Shown here: positions 45,642-54,028 of the stretch, one piece after another
Position numbering within the stretch: position 1 is the first letter of the stretch
Layout of the letters: each line of letters opens with the position of its first letter
Source of the DNA: Angelakisella massiliensis
Lineage (GTDB): Bacteria; Bacillota; Clostridia; Oscillospirales; Ruminococcaceae
Assembly (NCBI RefSeq): GCF_900104675.1
Contig: NZ_LT629945.1
Span: forward strand, 439,001-503,000
DNA length: 64,000 bases
Direction: 5' to 3'
Notes under the pieces: generated by a model
What the model was told of the DNA's origin: nothing
The model's database searches: none
Seen by the model: the letters and a program-made list of their open reading frames with translations, nothing else
Program-made: the position numbers and the translations under genes

Positions 45642-45683
45642 TTGCTTGCTTACAAGTTGCGATTGTAGGCAAGCAATTTTTTT
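45642..45683 (+). terminator. Terminator after tRNA-Arg
   Basis: 14-bp stem TTGCTTGCTTACAA with its partner (one G-U), 7-base loop, seven T. Ends the tRNA transcript 35 bases past CCA. Confidence 0.93.
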
Positions 45684-45725
45684 GCCTTTCATTTATGTTC
45701 CCCATCCTTTTTTCGGGCTAACACA

Positions 45726-45823
45726 GCTAAGGTTTTTGCTCATACAGGAAGGCTGTTTTTGAGGTGAAAATCAACCCTGCTAAGGTTTTTGAAGCCTTCT
45801 GCGGAAATTTGCGCTAAGGTTTT
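45726..45823. repeat. Three direct repeats between tRNA-Arg and integrase 1
   Basis: GCTAAGGTTTT occurs at 45726-45738, 45779-45791 (both extended by TTG) and 45813-45823, the last overlapping the integrase stop codon. Spacing and position, between the attachment tRNA and int, are those of integrase arm-type binding sites. Confidence 0.7.
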
Positions 45824-47256
45824 ATGGCCGCCAGCAATTTAGTTAACAGCTCTGGATTATCCTGAATGATACGAAGTAGTTCTTCTGCGTCCTGCTGTGG
45901 TTTGGCATCTCCGCCCTTGTGATAATCCTCTTCCATCTTTTGCGCGATTTTTACTTGATCGTCGTCATAAGCTTTTGAATAGCGGATTACCATATCAGGT
46001 TCTGCCCACCCGCCTGCTCGCATCACCGCTTTCAGATTGCCGTTAGAAACTTGCATTTTCTTTGTGGCGCTGGCAGCACGGACACTATGGAAAACAACAT
46101 CGTCCAATTTGTCTTCTGGGACGCTGGTAAACTTATAACCATTTTCACGCATTTCCACAATAATATCTTTAAACTTCCGGTTCAACTGCTCCTGCATGAT
46201 AGGACGTCCATTGGGCTGGCAGATAATTAACTGATTGTCTTGATAATCGTCGCCGAAGATATTGGCAATCATTTCTTCCTGCATTTTCTTCAGCTGATCA
46301 AGCTTTTCAATCATAAGGTTGTTCAATTTGCTAAACCTCTCCGTAGCTTCTGTCTTGGGAGCTTTCAGAACGACCACCGTTTTGTTGTATGCGTTCATAA
46401 TTGGAAAAGTATAGTAAATGATGAGTTTCGGCAAGTTGAGATTCTTTTTCGCCACCCTATCAAGTGCTTTGTAAATGTGCAAGGTTTTCTCAGTCCGGTT
46501 GTAATCCGGCCATTGAAGCCCACCTACTTCTCCACCACGAGTTGTGCAGTAATACTGAATGGCAAGAGCAACATGTATCGTGTATCGCTCATAGTCACTT
46601 GGATCGTCAGTGTAATCCAGTATCCATTCAAATTCATCGGGTGAAAAGGCTGGACGCTCTTCCTCCTTATGTTCGGGAAGATCCGCGTCATTAAATGGGT
46701 TTTGCCGAATGTACTTCCACTTTCGAGCTTGATTAAAAGCAGTCCGGAGTACCTTATGGATGTCACGCACAATAGCAGAGGTAACATGCCCGCCTTTATC
46801 ACTACCCTTTTGTTTCCCTCTGTTTGCCACGAGAGGGCACTCTTTGATCAGAAAATCATAGTAAGTATCGATCATTTGTGTAGTAATATCGACAATCTTG
46901 TGCTGACCAAAATGGGGGTAAACATAGTTAATCATTCTGGAGCGGGAGCTGGTATAGTACGAATCACCCCAATGCTTTGTTCCATATTTCTCAATGAATT
47001 CTTCCATGTATTCTTCGAGAGTCGCATCTGTAGGGTTATCGCCAGCATTGTTGGAAACAGCTTTGACTACTTGCTTCTTCGCTTTTTCACGCGCCTTTTT
47101 TCTCTGTTCACGCCACTTCTTTTCTTCAGCATTTTTCTTGTCACGCAATTTCTCTGCCTGAGATGCCGTCAGTCCCGATTTCATAACAGGATGCCTGTCG
47201 TCACCTTCGTAGTATGTGACAGCGTATTTCCCATTTCGTTTGCTAATGCTTGCCAT
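45814..47256 (-). CDS. int: Tyrosine integrase 1 (tRNA-Arg module)
   Basis: 480 residues. N-terminal AP2-like arm-binding segment (about 1-50), basic helical region, SAM-like core-binding domain (about 85-190) and catalytic domain with Arg in TTRGGEVGGLQW, HSVR in VFHSVRAAS, Trp in GGWAEPD and nucleophile Tyr in IRYSKAY. C-terminal ELLRIIQDNPELLTKLLAAI is shared in style with integrases 2 and 3. Its 3' end faces the tRNA-Arg at 45531. Complete, presumably active. GGGGAGG ribosome site. Confidence 0.93.
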   Translation of the reverse strand: MASISKRNGKYAVTYYEGDDRHPVMKSGLTASQAEKLRDKKNAEEKKWREQRKKAREKAKKQVVKAVSNNAGDNPTDATLEEYMEEFIEKYGTKHWGDSYYTSSRSRMINYVYPHFGQHKIVDITTQMIDTYYDFLIKECPLVANRGKQKGSDKGGHVTSAIVRDIHKVLRTAFNQARKWKYIRQNPFNDADLPEHKEEERPAFSPDEFEWILDYTDDPSDYERYTIHVALAIQYYCTTRGGEVGGLQWPDYNRTEKTLHIYKALDRVAKKNLNLPKLIIYYTFPIMNAYNKTVVVLKAPKTEATERFSKLNNLMIEKLDQLKKMQEEMIANIFGDDYQDNQLIICQPNGRPIMQEQLNRKFKDIIVEMRENGYKFTSVPEDKLDDVVFHSVRAASATKKMQVSNGNLKAVMRAGGWAEPDMVIRYSKAYDDDQVKIAQKMEEDYHKGGDAKPQQDAEELLRIIQDNPELLTKLLAAIKP

Positions 47257-47321
47257 TACACTTCACCTCCCCAAAGAGAGATGGTGCAGTTCTTTTTATA
47301 GACTAAAGATTCCATATTCGA

Positions 47322-47543
47322 TTATTCCTCCATTTGAGACGATTGGTTATCCAACCATGCATCAAAAGAGGCCTTAGAAACCCGTATGCTTCTGCCAATG
47401 TGGACAATCTTAAAGCTACCGGAATTGCACAGTTCGTATGCTTTTTTCCTGCTGACACCAAGAATATCCATTACTTCTGCAACAGTATAGGTCCTCTTTG
47501 CAACAGTTGGATTGGTGAAATTTTCTGTGCGTCCGATCGTCAT
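47322..47543 (-). CDS. xis: Excisionase-like HTH protein 1
   Basis: 73 residues from ATG 47543 (an ATG at 47582 is possible). Single HTH_17/excisionase domain: KRTYTVAEVMDILGVSRKKAYELCNSG, then KIVHIGRSIRVSKASFDAWLDNQ, the sequence signature of Xis proteins in Clostridia. Sixty-five bases upstream of integrase 1. Directs integrase toward excision. Confidence 0.88.
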   Translation of the reverse strand: MTIGRTENFTNPTVAKRTYTVAEVMDILGVSRKKAYELCNSGSFKIVHIGRSIRVSKASFDAWLDNQSSQMEE

Positions 47544-47984
47544 TACCTCCCTTCTTACAATCGGACGGATTGAGGAATCCATAGTCTGTAATAGCACCTT
47601 AATTATATAATAATAGGACCCTCAATTCAATCCGATTATTTATTTCTGGATGGTCAAAATCACTTTCCAAAGGCCATTTCCTGCGCCGGGGCTTTCCGCC
47701 GCGTATTGCCAGGGCCCGCTGTGCGGTATTTCAATCGTGGGCGGGCTCCATGTGGTCATCGCACACTGTCCGCGATCCCTGTATAACTCCAATGGAAAAG
47801 GTTATGGGGCTTGTCAAGGTACAAAAAGAGCGTGCAGACTGACTATGGAATCCCATGCCATGTCTGTACGCCCTATATATAGGAGATGGCGGCCAAATTT
47901 CTGCAAATCCTGTGCCTTTAGATAAATTTATTTGCATATTGCCATTTTCAGTAACAGAAATATACTATATATAGACGATATTTC

Positions 47985-48013
47985 TTGACTAACGCAAGAT
48001 GTTGTGCTACACT
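47985..48013 (+). promoter_or_regulatory. Near-consensus promoter of the ICE remnant leader
   Basis: TTGACT (47985-47990), 17-base spacer, TACACT (48008-48013). It drives the structured leader at 48020-48269. The rest of 47544-47984 has no supported gene. Confidence 0.75.
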
Positions 48014-48019
48014 GTTTCT

Positions 48020-48175
48020 GTAATTGATTTTTGTGCGCCCCCCTTGTGGGATACAGACTTAGTTTCTGTACCGCGGATTGAAAAATCTGCATTGCACACG
48101 CAGTCAAGATTGTACTTGTGCCAGTAGTATTACTGCGCCCCTCTGGGCCAGTATATTACTGGCTTTTTTATTTTT
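48020..48175 (+). ncRNA. Structured leader or small RNA ending in a terminator
   Basis: About 150 bases from the predicted start to a strong intrinsic terminator (GCCAGTAGTATTACTG paired with CCAGTATATTACTGGC, 48120-48163, then TTTTTTATTTTT). A smaller hairpin (TACAGA/TCTGTA) and a C-run (GCGCCCCCC) lie inside. Its match to a known RNA family was not recognised. It can be an attenuator for the genes from 48325, or a free small RNA. Confidence 0.55.
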
Positions 48176-48195
48176 CCGGGACTTTTGTTCCCATC

Positions 48196-48268
48196 AGCGA
48201 GGATGACTTTGGTTCATAGGCAGCTATGGACATCAGGCGTTACGCCCATTGTCACCCTCGCTTTTTTT
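48196..48268 (+). terminator. Second terminator in the same leader
   Basis: AGCGAGG...TGAC pairs with GTCA...CCTCGCT at the ends of a 43-base loop, followed by seven T. Any transcript from 47985 must pass both terminators to reach the YqaJ gene. Confidence 0.75.
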
Positions 48269-48324
48269 CTGCCCAAATGCCGGAAACGGCTTTGAGGATA
48301 TACCAAAATTACAGAAAGGCAGGT

Positions 48325-48486
48325 ATGAATATGAATGTAAAAAAGCGGAGTCAGGAGTCTCTGACGAGTAAGAGGAAACCGATGGAGAGCTGGCGGCAGT
48401 ATCAGAAACTGAACCAGTCCGCACAGAAGCATTGCCCGGTGATTCGGGTGCCCGTCATTCCCCGCAGGACGCGGAGGGGGTGTTGA
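48325..48486 (+). CDS. Small basic element protein
   Basis: 53 residues, very Arg/Lys-rich (MNMNVKKRSQESLTSKRKPMESW...). AAGGCAGGT stands before the ATG. It ends 2 bases before the next ATG, so coupled to YqaJ. Not recognised. Confidence 0.5.
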   Translation: MNMNVKKRSQESLTSKRKPMESWRQYQKLNQSAQKHCPVIRVPVIPRRTRRGC

Positions 48487-48488
48487 GT

Positions 48489-49553
48489 ATGCCGGCAGGC
48501 AGTGTGGCTGTCAAAGAGCGGCATCAGCCCATGGTGCTGGTGGATACGGCAGGCTTGTCCGAAGAAGAATGGCTTGCCTACCGCCGGAAAGGTATTGGAG
48601 GCAGCGATGTTGCAGCTCTGCTGGGCATTTCACCGTGGCGGACGGCCCGGGATCTGTTTTATGACAAGCTGAACATTGCCGTGGTCGAGGACCATGAGGA
48701 CAACTGGGTGGCCCTGGAGATGGGACACCTGTTGGAACCGCTGGTGGCGAAGATCTTCCAGCACCGGACCGGCTACAAGGTCTATCAGATCAAAAAGATG
48801 TTCCAGCACCCGAAGTATCCCTGGATGCTGGCGGATGTGGACTACTTTGTAGAACTGCCGGACGGCACCACCGCTATTCTGGAGATCAAGACCACAAACT
48901 ACAACGCCAAAGACAACTGGTGGCTGGATGGTGAGGAAACCATTCCGGCCTACTATGAGTCCCAGGGGCGGCATTACATGGCCGTCATGGATGTGGACCG
49001 CTGTTTCTTCTGCTGCCTGTATGGCAACAACGAGCAGGAAAGTATTATCCGTGATATGCAGAGGGATCTGGCCTATGAGGATGAGATGATTTTCCTGGAG
49101 CAGAATTTCTGGGAAAATCATGTGCTTACCAGAACGCCGCCGCCTTACACCGAAGATGGAGACCTCGTGATCGAGAGCGTGCGCCGGTACACTGGCCCCG
49201 CTGACAAGGAGGCCCCCGCTGTGTCACTCGATTTATCTCTGACGGCCAAGCTGATGCGTTTTCTCCAGCTTCAGGAGCAGAAAAAAGGCGCAGAAGCCGG
49301 CAAAAAGGAAATCGAGGAAGATATGAAGCGGCTGAAGGCTGCCATCATTGCCAAAATGGGGAAAAGCTGCAAAGCCATTTGCCAGCAGGATGGGGTGAAC
49401 TATACCGTCACTTACAATCCGATACGAACCCCTGGTATCGACAAGGATAATCTGAAACGGTTGAAGCTGGACCACCCGGACATTTACGAACAATATGTGA
49501 CTGTCTCAGTGTCACGCCGGTTCGTAGTCAAGTGTGACGGCGAGGCGGCATAA
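48489..49553 (+). CDS. YqaJ-type viral recombinase (phage exonuclease fold)
   Basis: 354 residues from ATG 48489 (GGAGG upstream). YqaJ domain about 28-190: RKGIGGSDVAALLGISPW at the start, then GHLLEPLVAKIF, LADVDYFV and LEIKTTNYN with the metal-binding Asp, Glu and Lys, and SQGRHYMAV. C-terminal coiled coil about 245-300. Processes double-stranded ends for single-strand annealing; usually paired with RecT, which is absent here, so the module may have lost it. Part of an ICE or phage-like remnant. Confidence 0.88.
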   Translation: MPAGSVAVKERHQPMVLVDTAGLSEEEWLAYRRKGIGGSDVAALLGISPWRTARDLFYDKLNIAVVEDHEDNWVALEMGHLLEPLVAKIFQHRTGYKVYQIKKMFQHPKYPWMLADVDYFVELPDGTTAILEIKTTNYNAKDNWWLDGEETIPAYYESQGRHYMAVMDVDRCFFCCLYGNNEQESIIRDMQRDLAYEDEMIFLEQNFWENHVLTRTPPPYTEDGDLVIESVRRYTGPADKEAPAVSLDLSLTAKLMRFLQLQEQKKGAEAGKKEIEEDMKRLKAAIIAKMGKSCKAICQQDGVNYTVTYNPIRTPGIDKDNLKRLKLDHPDIYEQYVTVSVSRRFVVKCDGEAA

Positions 49554-49587
49554 AAGGAGGGAAAAAGAAGTGATCCATATTTCGTCG

Positions 49588-49621
49588 CGCCAGTTTCCCA
49601 TTATGGGATGCTGGCGTTTTT
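49588..49621 (+). terminator. Terminator after YqaJ
   Basis: CGCCAG...CTGGCG with an inner TCCCATTATGGGA pair, then TTTTTG. Confidence 0.85.
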
Positions 49622-49723
49622 GTTTGTCGTTTTTTAGGGAATTGCCCCGGAACGTGTCACTGCCGTTCGCCACCCACTCCATTTCGGTCACTCATCCACC
49701 CACAACCGAAATGGAGGTACATA

Positions 49724-50137
49724 ATGAAATATATCAACCTGAGGGAGCTGTATCCCGATGTTTATAAAACCGATACCCTTGTAGAAGTCACTGAGGAAGT
49801 GTTTGCCGTGATCCAGGCATCCGACCGGGCGGAGGATGCCTATAAGCGCCGGATGTATCGCTACAAAGCACAATACTCCCTGGACTGCAACAACGGCATT
49901 GAAAAAGTGGTGATGGTTCAGCCGCCAACGCCAGAGGAAATCCTGGAGGATAAGCAGCTGCGGGAACAGCTCTACGCTGCTGTGATGGCTCTGCCAGATA
50001 AGCAAGCCAAGCGGATTTATGCCCACTTCTATCTGGGCATGACTCCAAAGGAGATTGCCCAGGCGGAAGGCGTGGACCCTGGCCGGGTGCGGGACAGCAT
50101 CCGCAAAGGGCTGAGGAAGTTGGCTAAACAATTTTGA
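49724..50137 (+). CDS. Sigma-70 region-4-like regulator
   Basis: 137 residues. The C-terminal part (about 78-134: LREQLYAAVMALPDKQAKRIYAHFYLGMTPKEIAQAEGVDPGRVRDSIRKGLRKL) is a region-4 HTH; the N-terminus lacks a clear region 2. Such proteins are conserved in Tn1549-like element ends. GGAGG eleven bases before ATG. Probably controls element genes. Confidence 0.85.
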   Translation: MKYINLRELYPDVYKTDTLVEVTEEVFAVIQASDRAEDAYKRRMYRYKAQYSLDCNNGIEKVVMVQPPTPEEILEDKQLREQLYAAVMALPDKQAKRIYAHFYLGMTPKEIAQAEGVDPGRVRDSIRKGLRKLAKQF

Positions 50138-50317
50138 TAAGGCTTTATATGGTGCGTCCGTTTGAAGCCATTTTTGTCACTACTAATAGAAGGACAAGTT
50201 CTCTTTCCCCCTTCTCTGTAACTTGACAACTGAATAGACGGCATTACCGGTACATATCCCATATACGAGCGAATCAGGCGCGCCGCCGAAACGGACAGCT
50301 AAGGAGGTGAAACCAAG

Positions 50318-50494
50318 CTGCTCCCAGCGATCAACGTCAGCCTGTACCCCGAAGATGGCACTTCGGGCGCGAGGACTATATGGGTGCTTAAAGATACTTC
50401 CTCACGGCCTCCTAAAGACTTGGGGGGAACCCTGCGGCGCACGAGTAAAACGACGCTGCGGAGTTATGACAGCCGCGCCAGCGGCGACCGGTAA
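50318..50494 (+). CDS. 58-residue basic protein with probable CTG start
   Basis: An uninterrupted reading frame after TAAGGAGG begins at in-frame CTG 50318, about 10 bases past the site; no ATG, GTG or TTG lies in frame between the preceding stop and the coding region. The product (LLPAINVSLYPEDGTSGART...RASGDR) is polar, basic and has a coherent protein-like composition. Lies between the sigma-like and mazF genes. I recall similar small proteins at this place in Clostridia elements but cannot confirm a family. Confidence 0.5.
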   Translation: MLPAINVSLYPEDGTSGARTIWVLKDTSSRPPKDLGGTLRRTSKTTLRSYDSRASGDR

Positions 50495-50644
50495 TGTCCC
50501 CATCATTCGGGGTGCGTGGCAAATAGAATGAGTGAATGTAAAATCAGAAAGCAGCTGCATGGAGAATGTGGTGTATGAAAACATTTCATCCTTGCCGTGC
50601 AGCTGCTTTTTACATATTTCCTTTTTGAAAGGAGATTGGAAGCC

Positions 50645-51061
50645 ATGCGGAGATATTTGCGGGGAGAAATCTACTATGCAAATCTTGATCCCGTGTTCGG
50701 TTCGGAACAGTCTGGGTTTCGCCCAGTTCTGATTATCCAGAATGATATTGGCAACCGTTACAGTCCTACGGTAATCGTAGCACCCATTACAAGTAAGCCG
50801 GATGTGAAGGCCAAGCTGCCTACACATTGCCGCCTTGATTTGAAAAATTGCCTGAATGAACCATCGGTTGTTCTATTGGAACAGCTGAGAACATTGGACA
50901 AGCGACGCTTGAAAAAGTACATAGGAAAATTGAAGAAATCCTCAATGAACGAGGTTAATCGAGCTTTGGCAGTCAGTGTAGGACTGTCAAAGTTTTATTT
51001 GTGCCAAAAAGAATGTGCAGAGCATTTGAACCAAATTGCTGAGAATAATACCCGGCAATGA
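50645..51061 (+). CDS. MazF/PemK-family endoribonuclease toxin
   Basis: 138 residues from ATG 50645. Core RGEIYYANLDPVFGSEQSGFRPVLIIQND, followed by VIVAPITSK and VLLEQLRTLDKRRLK: the MazF pattern with conserved Arg and Thr/Ser. No antitoxin gene is adjacent upstream, where only the 58-residue protein lies. Cleaves mRNA at specific sequences. Toxin without partner, or a partner of unusual kind. Confidence 0.9.
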   Translation: MRRYLRGEIYYANLDPVFGSEQSGFRPVLIIQNDIGNRYSPTVIVAPITSKPDVKAKLPTHCRLDLKNCLNEPSVVLLEQLRTLDKRRLKKYIGKLKKSSMNEVNRALAVSVGLSKFYLCQKECAEHLNQIAENNTRQ

Positions 51062-51079
51062 CCGGAAGGAGGTTATATT

Positions 51080-51310
51080 ATGTTTGAAGAAAGAATTGCT
51101 GAAATGAACCGTGAAACAGAAACCATGCAGGCCCATTATGCTCCTGAGAAAAGGACCTACACAGTTGATGAAATCCAGGATATTCTGGGAATCAGCCAGC
51201 CGACCGCCTATGCGCTGATTAAAAAGAATCTGTTTCACAGTATTCGCATTGGGCGGAATATCCGGGTATCGAAAGCCAGCTTCGACGCTTGGCTGGACAA
51301 TCAGGGTTAA
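51080..51310 (+). CDS. Excisionase-like HTH protein 2
   Basis: 76 residues, HTH_17: KRTYTVDEIQDILGISQPTAYALIKKN, then SIRIGRNIRVSKASFDAWLDNQ. Sharply similar to protein 3 and to Xis 1. GGAGG before the ATG. Confidence 0.88.
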   Translation: MFEERIAEMNRETETMQAHYAPEKRTYTVDEIQDILGISQPTAYALIKKNLFHSIRIGRNIRVSKASFDAWLDNQG

Positions 51311-51418
51311 TTTGTCAAGGATGTCGCGGGACTGATCGACAACATGGATGATATGGTCTTTATCCCTTACAATATAGGCATAACAGCTGTTTACCTATTT
51401 TGAAAGGAGATCGTATCA

Positions 51419-51652
51419 ATGAATCATGTGACGATTGCCCTGGAGCCGGGACAGGTGGATGTTGCCAGTCAGAAACGCACCTATACCGTCCTGGAGATTC
51501 AGGATATTTTGAGCATCAGCCGCCCTACGGCTTATGCGTTGATTCGGAAGAATTACTTCCGCAGCATCCGGGTGGGAGGCCAAATTCGGGTTTCCAAAAA
51601 GAGCTTCGATGAATGGCTGAACCGTGGAAACGGGGGTGATGCGCATGAATAA
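51419..51652 (+). CDS. Excisionase-like HTH protein 3
   Basis: 77 residues, HTH_17: KRTYTVLEIQDILSISRPTAYALIRKN, then SIRVGGQIRVSKKSFDEWLNRG. Its last codons overlap the start of the triple-domain protein (51645), giving a coupled pair. Confidence 0.88.
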   Translation: MNHVTIALEPGQVDVASQKRTYTVLEIQDILSISRPTAYALIRKNYFRSIRVGGQIRVSKKSFDEWLNRGNGGDAHE

Positions 51653-52298
51653 CATTACCCCTTCCTCAAAGAAGAAAACAAGCATTTCCGTCCGGGAGAT
51701 GCGCCAGATATTAGGCTTGAACAAAGTGGAATCCTATTGGCTGGTACATCAGAACCGGTTTCGCACGATAGTGGCTGCTGGCCGGATGCGGATAATGCTG
51801 GACAGCTTTGAAGAATGGTATGCCGGGCAGTTCCATTACAAGAAAGTCAATGGAGAAGCGCCCGGTTCCAAGTGGGAGAAAACCACAATGTCCATTCGGG
51901 AAGCTGCTGCCCTTTTAGGATTGCAGGAAGCAACCCTGTATGACCTGTTGAAAAAGAAGCCATTCCAAACAATCCAGGTGGATAACCGGACACGGATTGA
52001 CCGGATCAGCTTCTGGGCGTGGTATGAATCCCAGGATTTTTACCGCACCGTGGCAGATCAGCAAGCCGACCGACTAAAATTCGGAGAAACCCTTACCATG
52101 CCGGAAGTTGCCCGTCTGCTGGGGACCCACCGGAACAATGTTTACTATTTAGTCCAGAAAGGATGCTTTGAAACAATTCAAACTTCCCGTACCAAGCTGA
52201 TATGCAAAGATAGTTTTGAGCGTTGGTACGAGGGCCAGAGCAAATATCGGATTGTTTCCGCCGCAAACGGAGGTGATGAGGATGGCATCCATTGTTAA
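51645..52298 (+). CDS. Protein with three tandem excisionase-type HTH domains
   Basis: 217 residues. Three HTH_17-like repeats about 65-70 residues apart, all ending with the motif SF/SFxxWYxxQ: near 14-65 (VREMRQILGLNKVESYWLVH), near 82-130 (IREAAALLGLQEATLYDLLK) and near 150-200 (MPEVARLLGTHRNNVYYLVQ). Its end overlaps the integrase start by 17 bases. Three DNA-binding domains suggest a multi-site architectural protein near the attachment site. Confidence 0.85.
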   Translation: MNNITPSSKKKTSISVREMRQILGLNKVESYWLVHQNRFRTIVAAGRMRIMLDSFEEWYAGQFHYKKVNGEAPGSKWEKTTMSIREAAALLGLQEATLYDLLKKKPFQTIQVDNRTRIDRISFWAWYESQDFYRTVADQQADRLKFGETLTMPEVARLLGTHRNNVYYLVQKGCFETIQTSRTKLICKDSFERWYEGQSKYRIVSAANGGDEDGIHC

Positions 52299-53685
52299 AA
52301 GAAAGAGCAAGTATTCCGTCGTTTATAATATCGTGGATGAGAACGGCGTGAAGCGCCAGAGATGGGAAACCTTCGCTTCTCAGGCAGAGGCGAAAAAGCG
52401 AAAGGCACAGATTGAGTACCAGCAGAGTACCGGAACCTTCATTGCGCCGACAGCAAAGACGATCCGGGAGCTTTTGGAGGAATACATCAATATCTACGGC
52501 ATCAACACTTGGGCGCTGTCCACTTATGAAAGCCGCCGTGCCTTGATTGATAACTACATCAACCCAATCATCGGGGATATGCCGCTGGAGCAGGCAACGC
52601 CACGCGTAATGGACAAATATTACCGGGACTTGCTGACTGTCAAAGCGAAACCCCGCCCTTACCAGACTCCGCGAAATGAATACCTTTCTCCGAGGACGGT
52701 AAAGGAAATACATAAAATCCTGCGGAATGCTTTTAATCAGGCTGTGAAGTGGGAAATGATCTCCAGAAATCCTGTGCTGAATGCTACGCTTCCCAAGTGT
52801 GAAACCAAGCCCAGGGAAATCTGGACAGCGGATACCTTGTTCCATGCTCTGGAACTCTGTGACGATGATAACCTGGCGCTGGCGTTGAATCTGGCGTTTT
52901 CCTGTTCGCTCCGCATGGGAGAAATGCTCGCACTCACCTGGGACTGTATTGATATTTCAGCTGAGAGTATTTCTCACGATTGCGCCAGCATCTTCGTCAA
53001 TAAGGAATTACAGCGAGTACAAAAGCAGTCGTTGGAAATGCTGGACGGCAAAGGCGTGATAAAGGTGTTTCCGTCTATTCTGGTATCCAAACATACGGCG
53101 CTGGTCTTAAAAGAGCCGAAAACCAAGACCAGCATCCGAAAAGTATTTCTGCCCAAAACGGTTGCTGAAATGCTTCTCAAGCGTCAGGCAGAGCAAAATG
53201 AACTGAAAGAACTTTTTGGAGAGGAGTACACCGATTATGGCTTAGTATTCTGTTCTCCGATGGGAACGCCCATTGAAGGGCAGGTTATCAACCGGGCGCT
53301 GAATAAGCTGATTGAGGATAACGGGCTTCCGAAGGTAGTATTTCATAGTCTGCGGCACAGCAGCATTACCTACAAACTCAAACTTAACGGCGGAGATATG
53401 AAATCCGTACAAGGTGATTCGGGACACGCCCAGCTGAAGATGGTGGCGGATGTGTACTCTCACATCATCGACGAGGACAGACGGCTCAATGCCAAGCGTT
53501 TTGAGGATGCCTTCTATTCCGGGCATAAAACAGAGGATGAGCTGGATGGACTTCATGCTCGCTCCATTGAGCAGGCGGCAGCGCCGCAACCAGCAGAACC
53601 GGAAACGGATCAGCAGCTCCTTCTCAAACTTCTGAATAATCCTGAGATGGCCGCACTGTTGAAAACGCTGGCAAAATCCTTATAA
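52282..53685 (+). CDS. int: Tyrosine integrase 2
   Basis: 467 residues from ATG 52282 (GGAGGTG upstream). N-terminal arm-binding segment (MASIVKRKSKYSVVYN...), SAM-like domain (about 60-170), catalytic domain with Arg in SLRMGEMLALTW, HSLRH, GH and nucleophile Tyr in DVYSHI. About 40% or more similar by eye to integrase 3 over the whole length. Points to the orphan tRNA-Arg 3' half at 53940. Followed by a terminator. Confidence 0.93.
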   Translation: MASIVKRKSKYSVVYNIVDENGVKRQRWETFASQAEAKKRKAQIEYQQSTGTFIAPTAKTIRELLEEYINIYGINTWALSTYESRRALIDNYINPIIGDMPLEQATPRVMDKYYRDLLTVKAKPRPYQTPRNEYLSPRTVKEIHKILRNAFNQAVKWEMISRNPVLNATLPKCETKPREIWTADTLFHALELCDDDNLALALNLAFSCSLRMGEMLALTWDCIDISAESISHDCASIFVNKELQRVQKQSLEMLDGKGVIKVFPSILVSKHTALVLKEPKTKTSIRKVFLPKTVAEMLLKRQAEQNELKELFGEEYTDYGLVFCSPMGTPIEGQVINRALNKLIEDNGLPKVVFHSLRHSSITYKLKLNGGDMKSVQGDSGHAQLKMVADVYSHIIDEDRRLNAKRFEDAFYSGHKTEDELDGLHARSIEQAAAPQPAEPETDQQLLLKLLNNPEMAALLKTLAKSL

Positions 53686-53697
53686 CAGGAGAAGAAA

Positions 53698-53732
53698 AGC
53701 AAGGTTTGGTTCACTTAGCCACCTTGCTTTTT
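53698..53732 (+). terminator. Terminator after integrase 2
   Basis: AGCAAGGT pairs with ACCTTGCT, then TTTTTCTTTG. Confidence 0.8.
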
Positions 53733-53939
53733 CTTTGTCTTAGCTTTATAATATTTTACAGTGTGACAATCAACTTTTTCAGACTCCTCTGCTAATTCCT
53801 TGCCAGTCAGAGGCCGAAAAAAGAGGTTATTTTAGCCGTAAAACCCTTTGGAATGGTTAAGAATAAAACACGCCAAAAGCCCGTAAATGCTTGGGTTTCC
53901 TTGTGTTTGGTTACGAAGCGATTAGCAAACTGGGGCGAA

Positions 53940-53984
53940 CTCCTAAGCGGAATGTAGTGAGTTCGAGTCTCGCCGGGGGTGCCA
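53940..53984 (+). pseudogene. Orphan 3' half of a tRNA-Arg(CCT), with CCA
   Basis: Begins with the anticodon loop remainder CTCCTAA, then GCGGA (3' strand of an anticodon stem), variable ATGTA, T-arm GTGAG TTCGAGT CTCGC, acceptor CGGGGGT, G and CCA. No 5' half is adjacent. Its anticodon stem GCGGA complements TCCGC, and its acceptor complements GCCCCCG (first pair G-U), both found in degenerate copies 2-4 at 45137-45361. Confidence 0.9.
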
Positions 53985-53989
53985 AAATG

Positions 53990-54028
53990 ACCGCTGTAAG
54001 CCGTTTTCGATGGTTTACAGCGGTTTTT
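53990..54028 (+). terminator. Terminator after the orphan tRNA half
   Basis: ACCGCTGTAA paired with TTACAGCGGT, then TTTTTG, only 5 bases after CCA, as for a native tRNA gene. Confidence 0.93.

Noticed and set aside
50408-50420. CCTCCTAAAG in 50 kb as another attachment core
   Set aside because: It lies within the 58-residue coding region and has no tRNA context.
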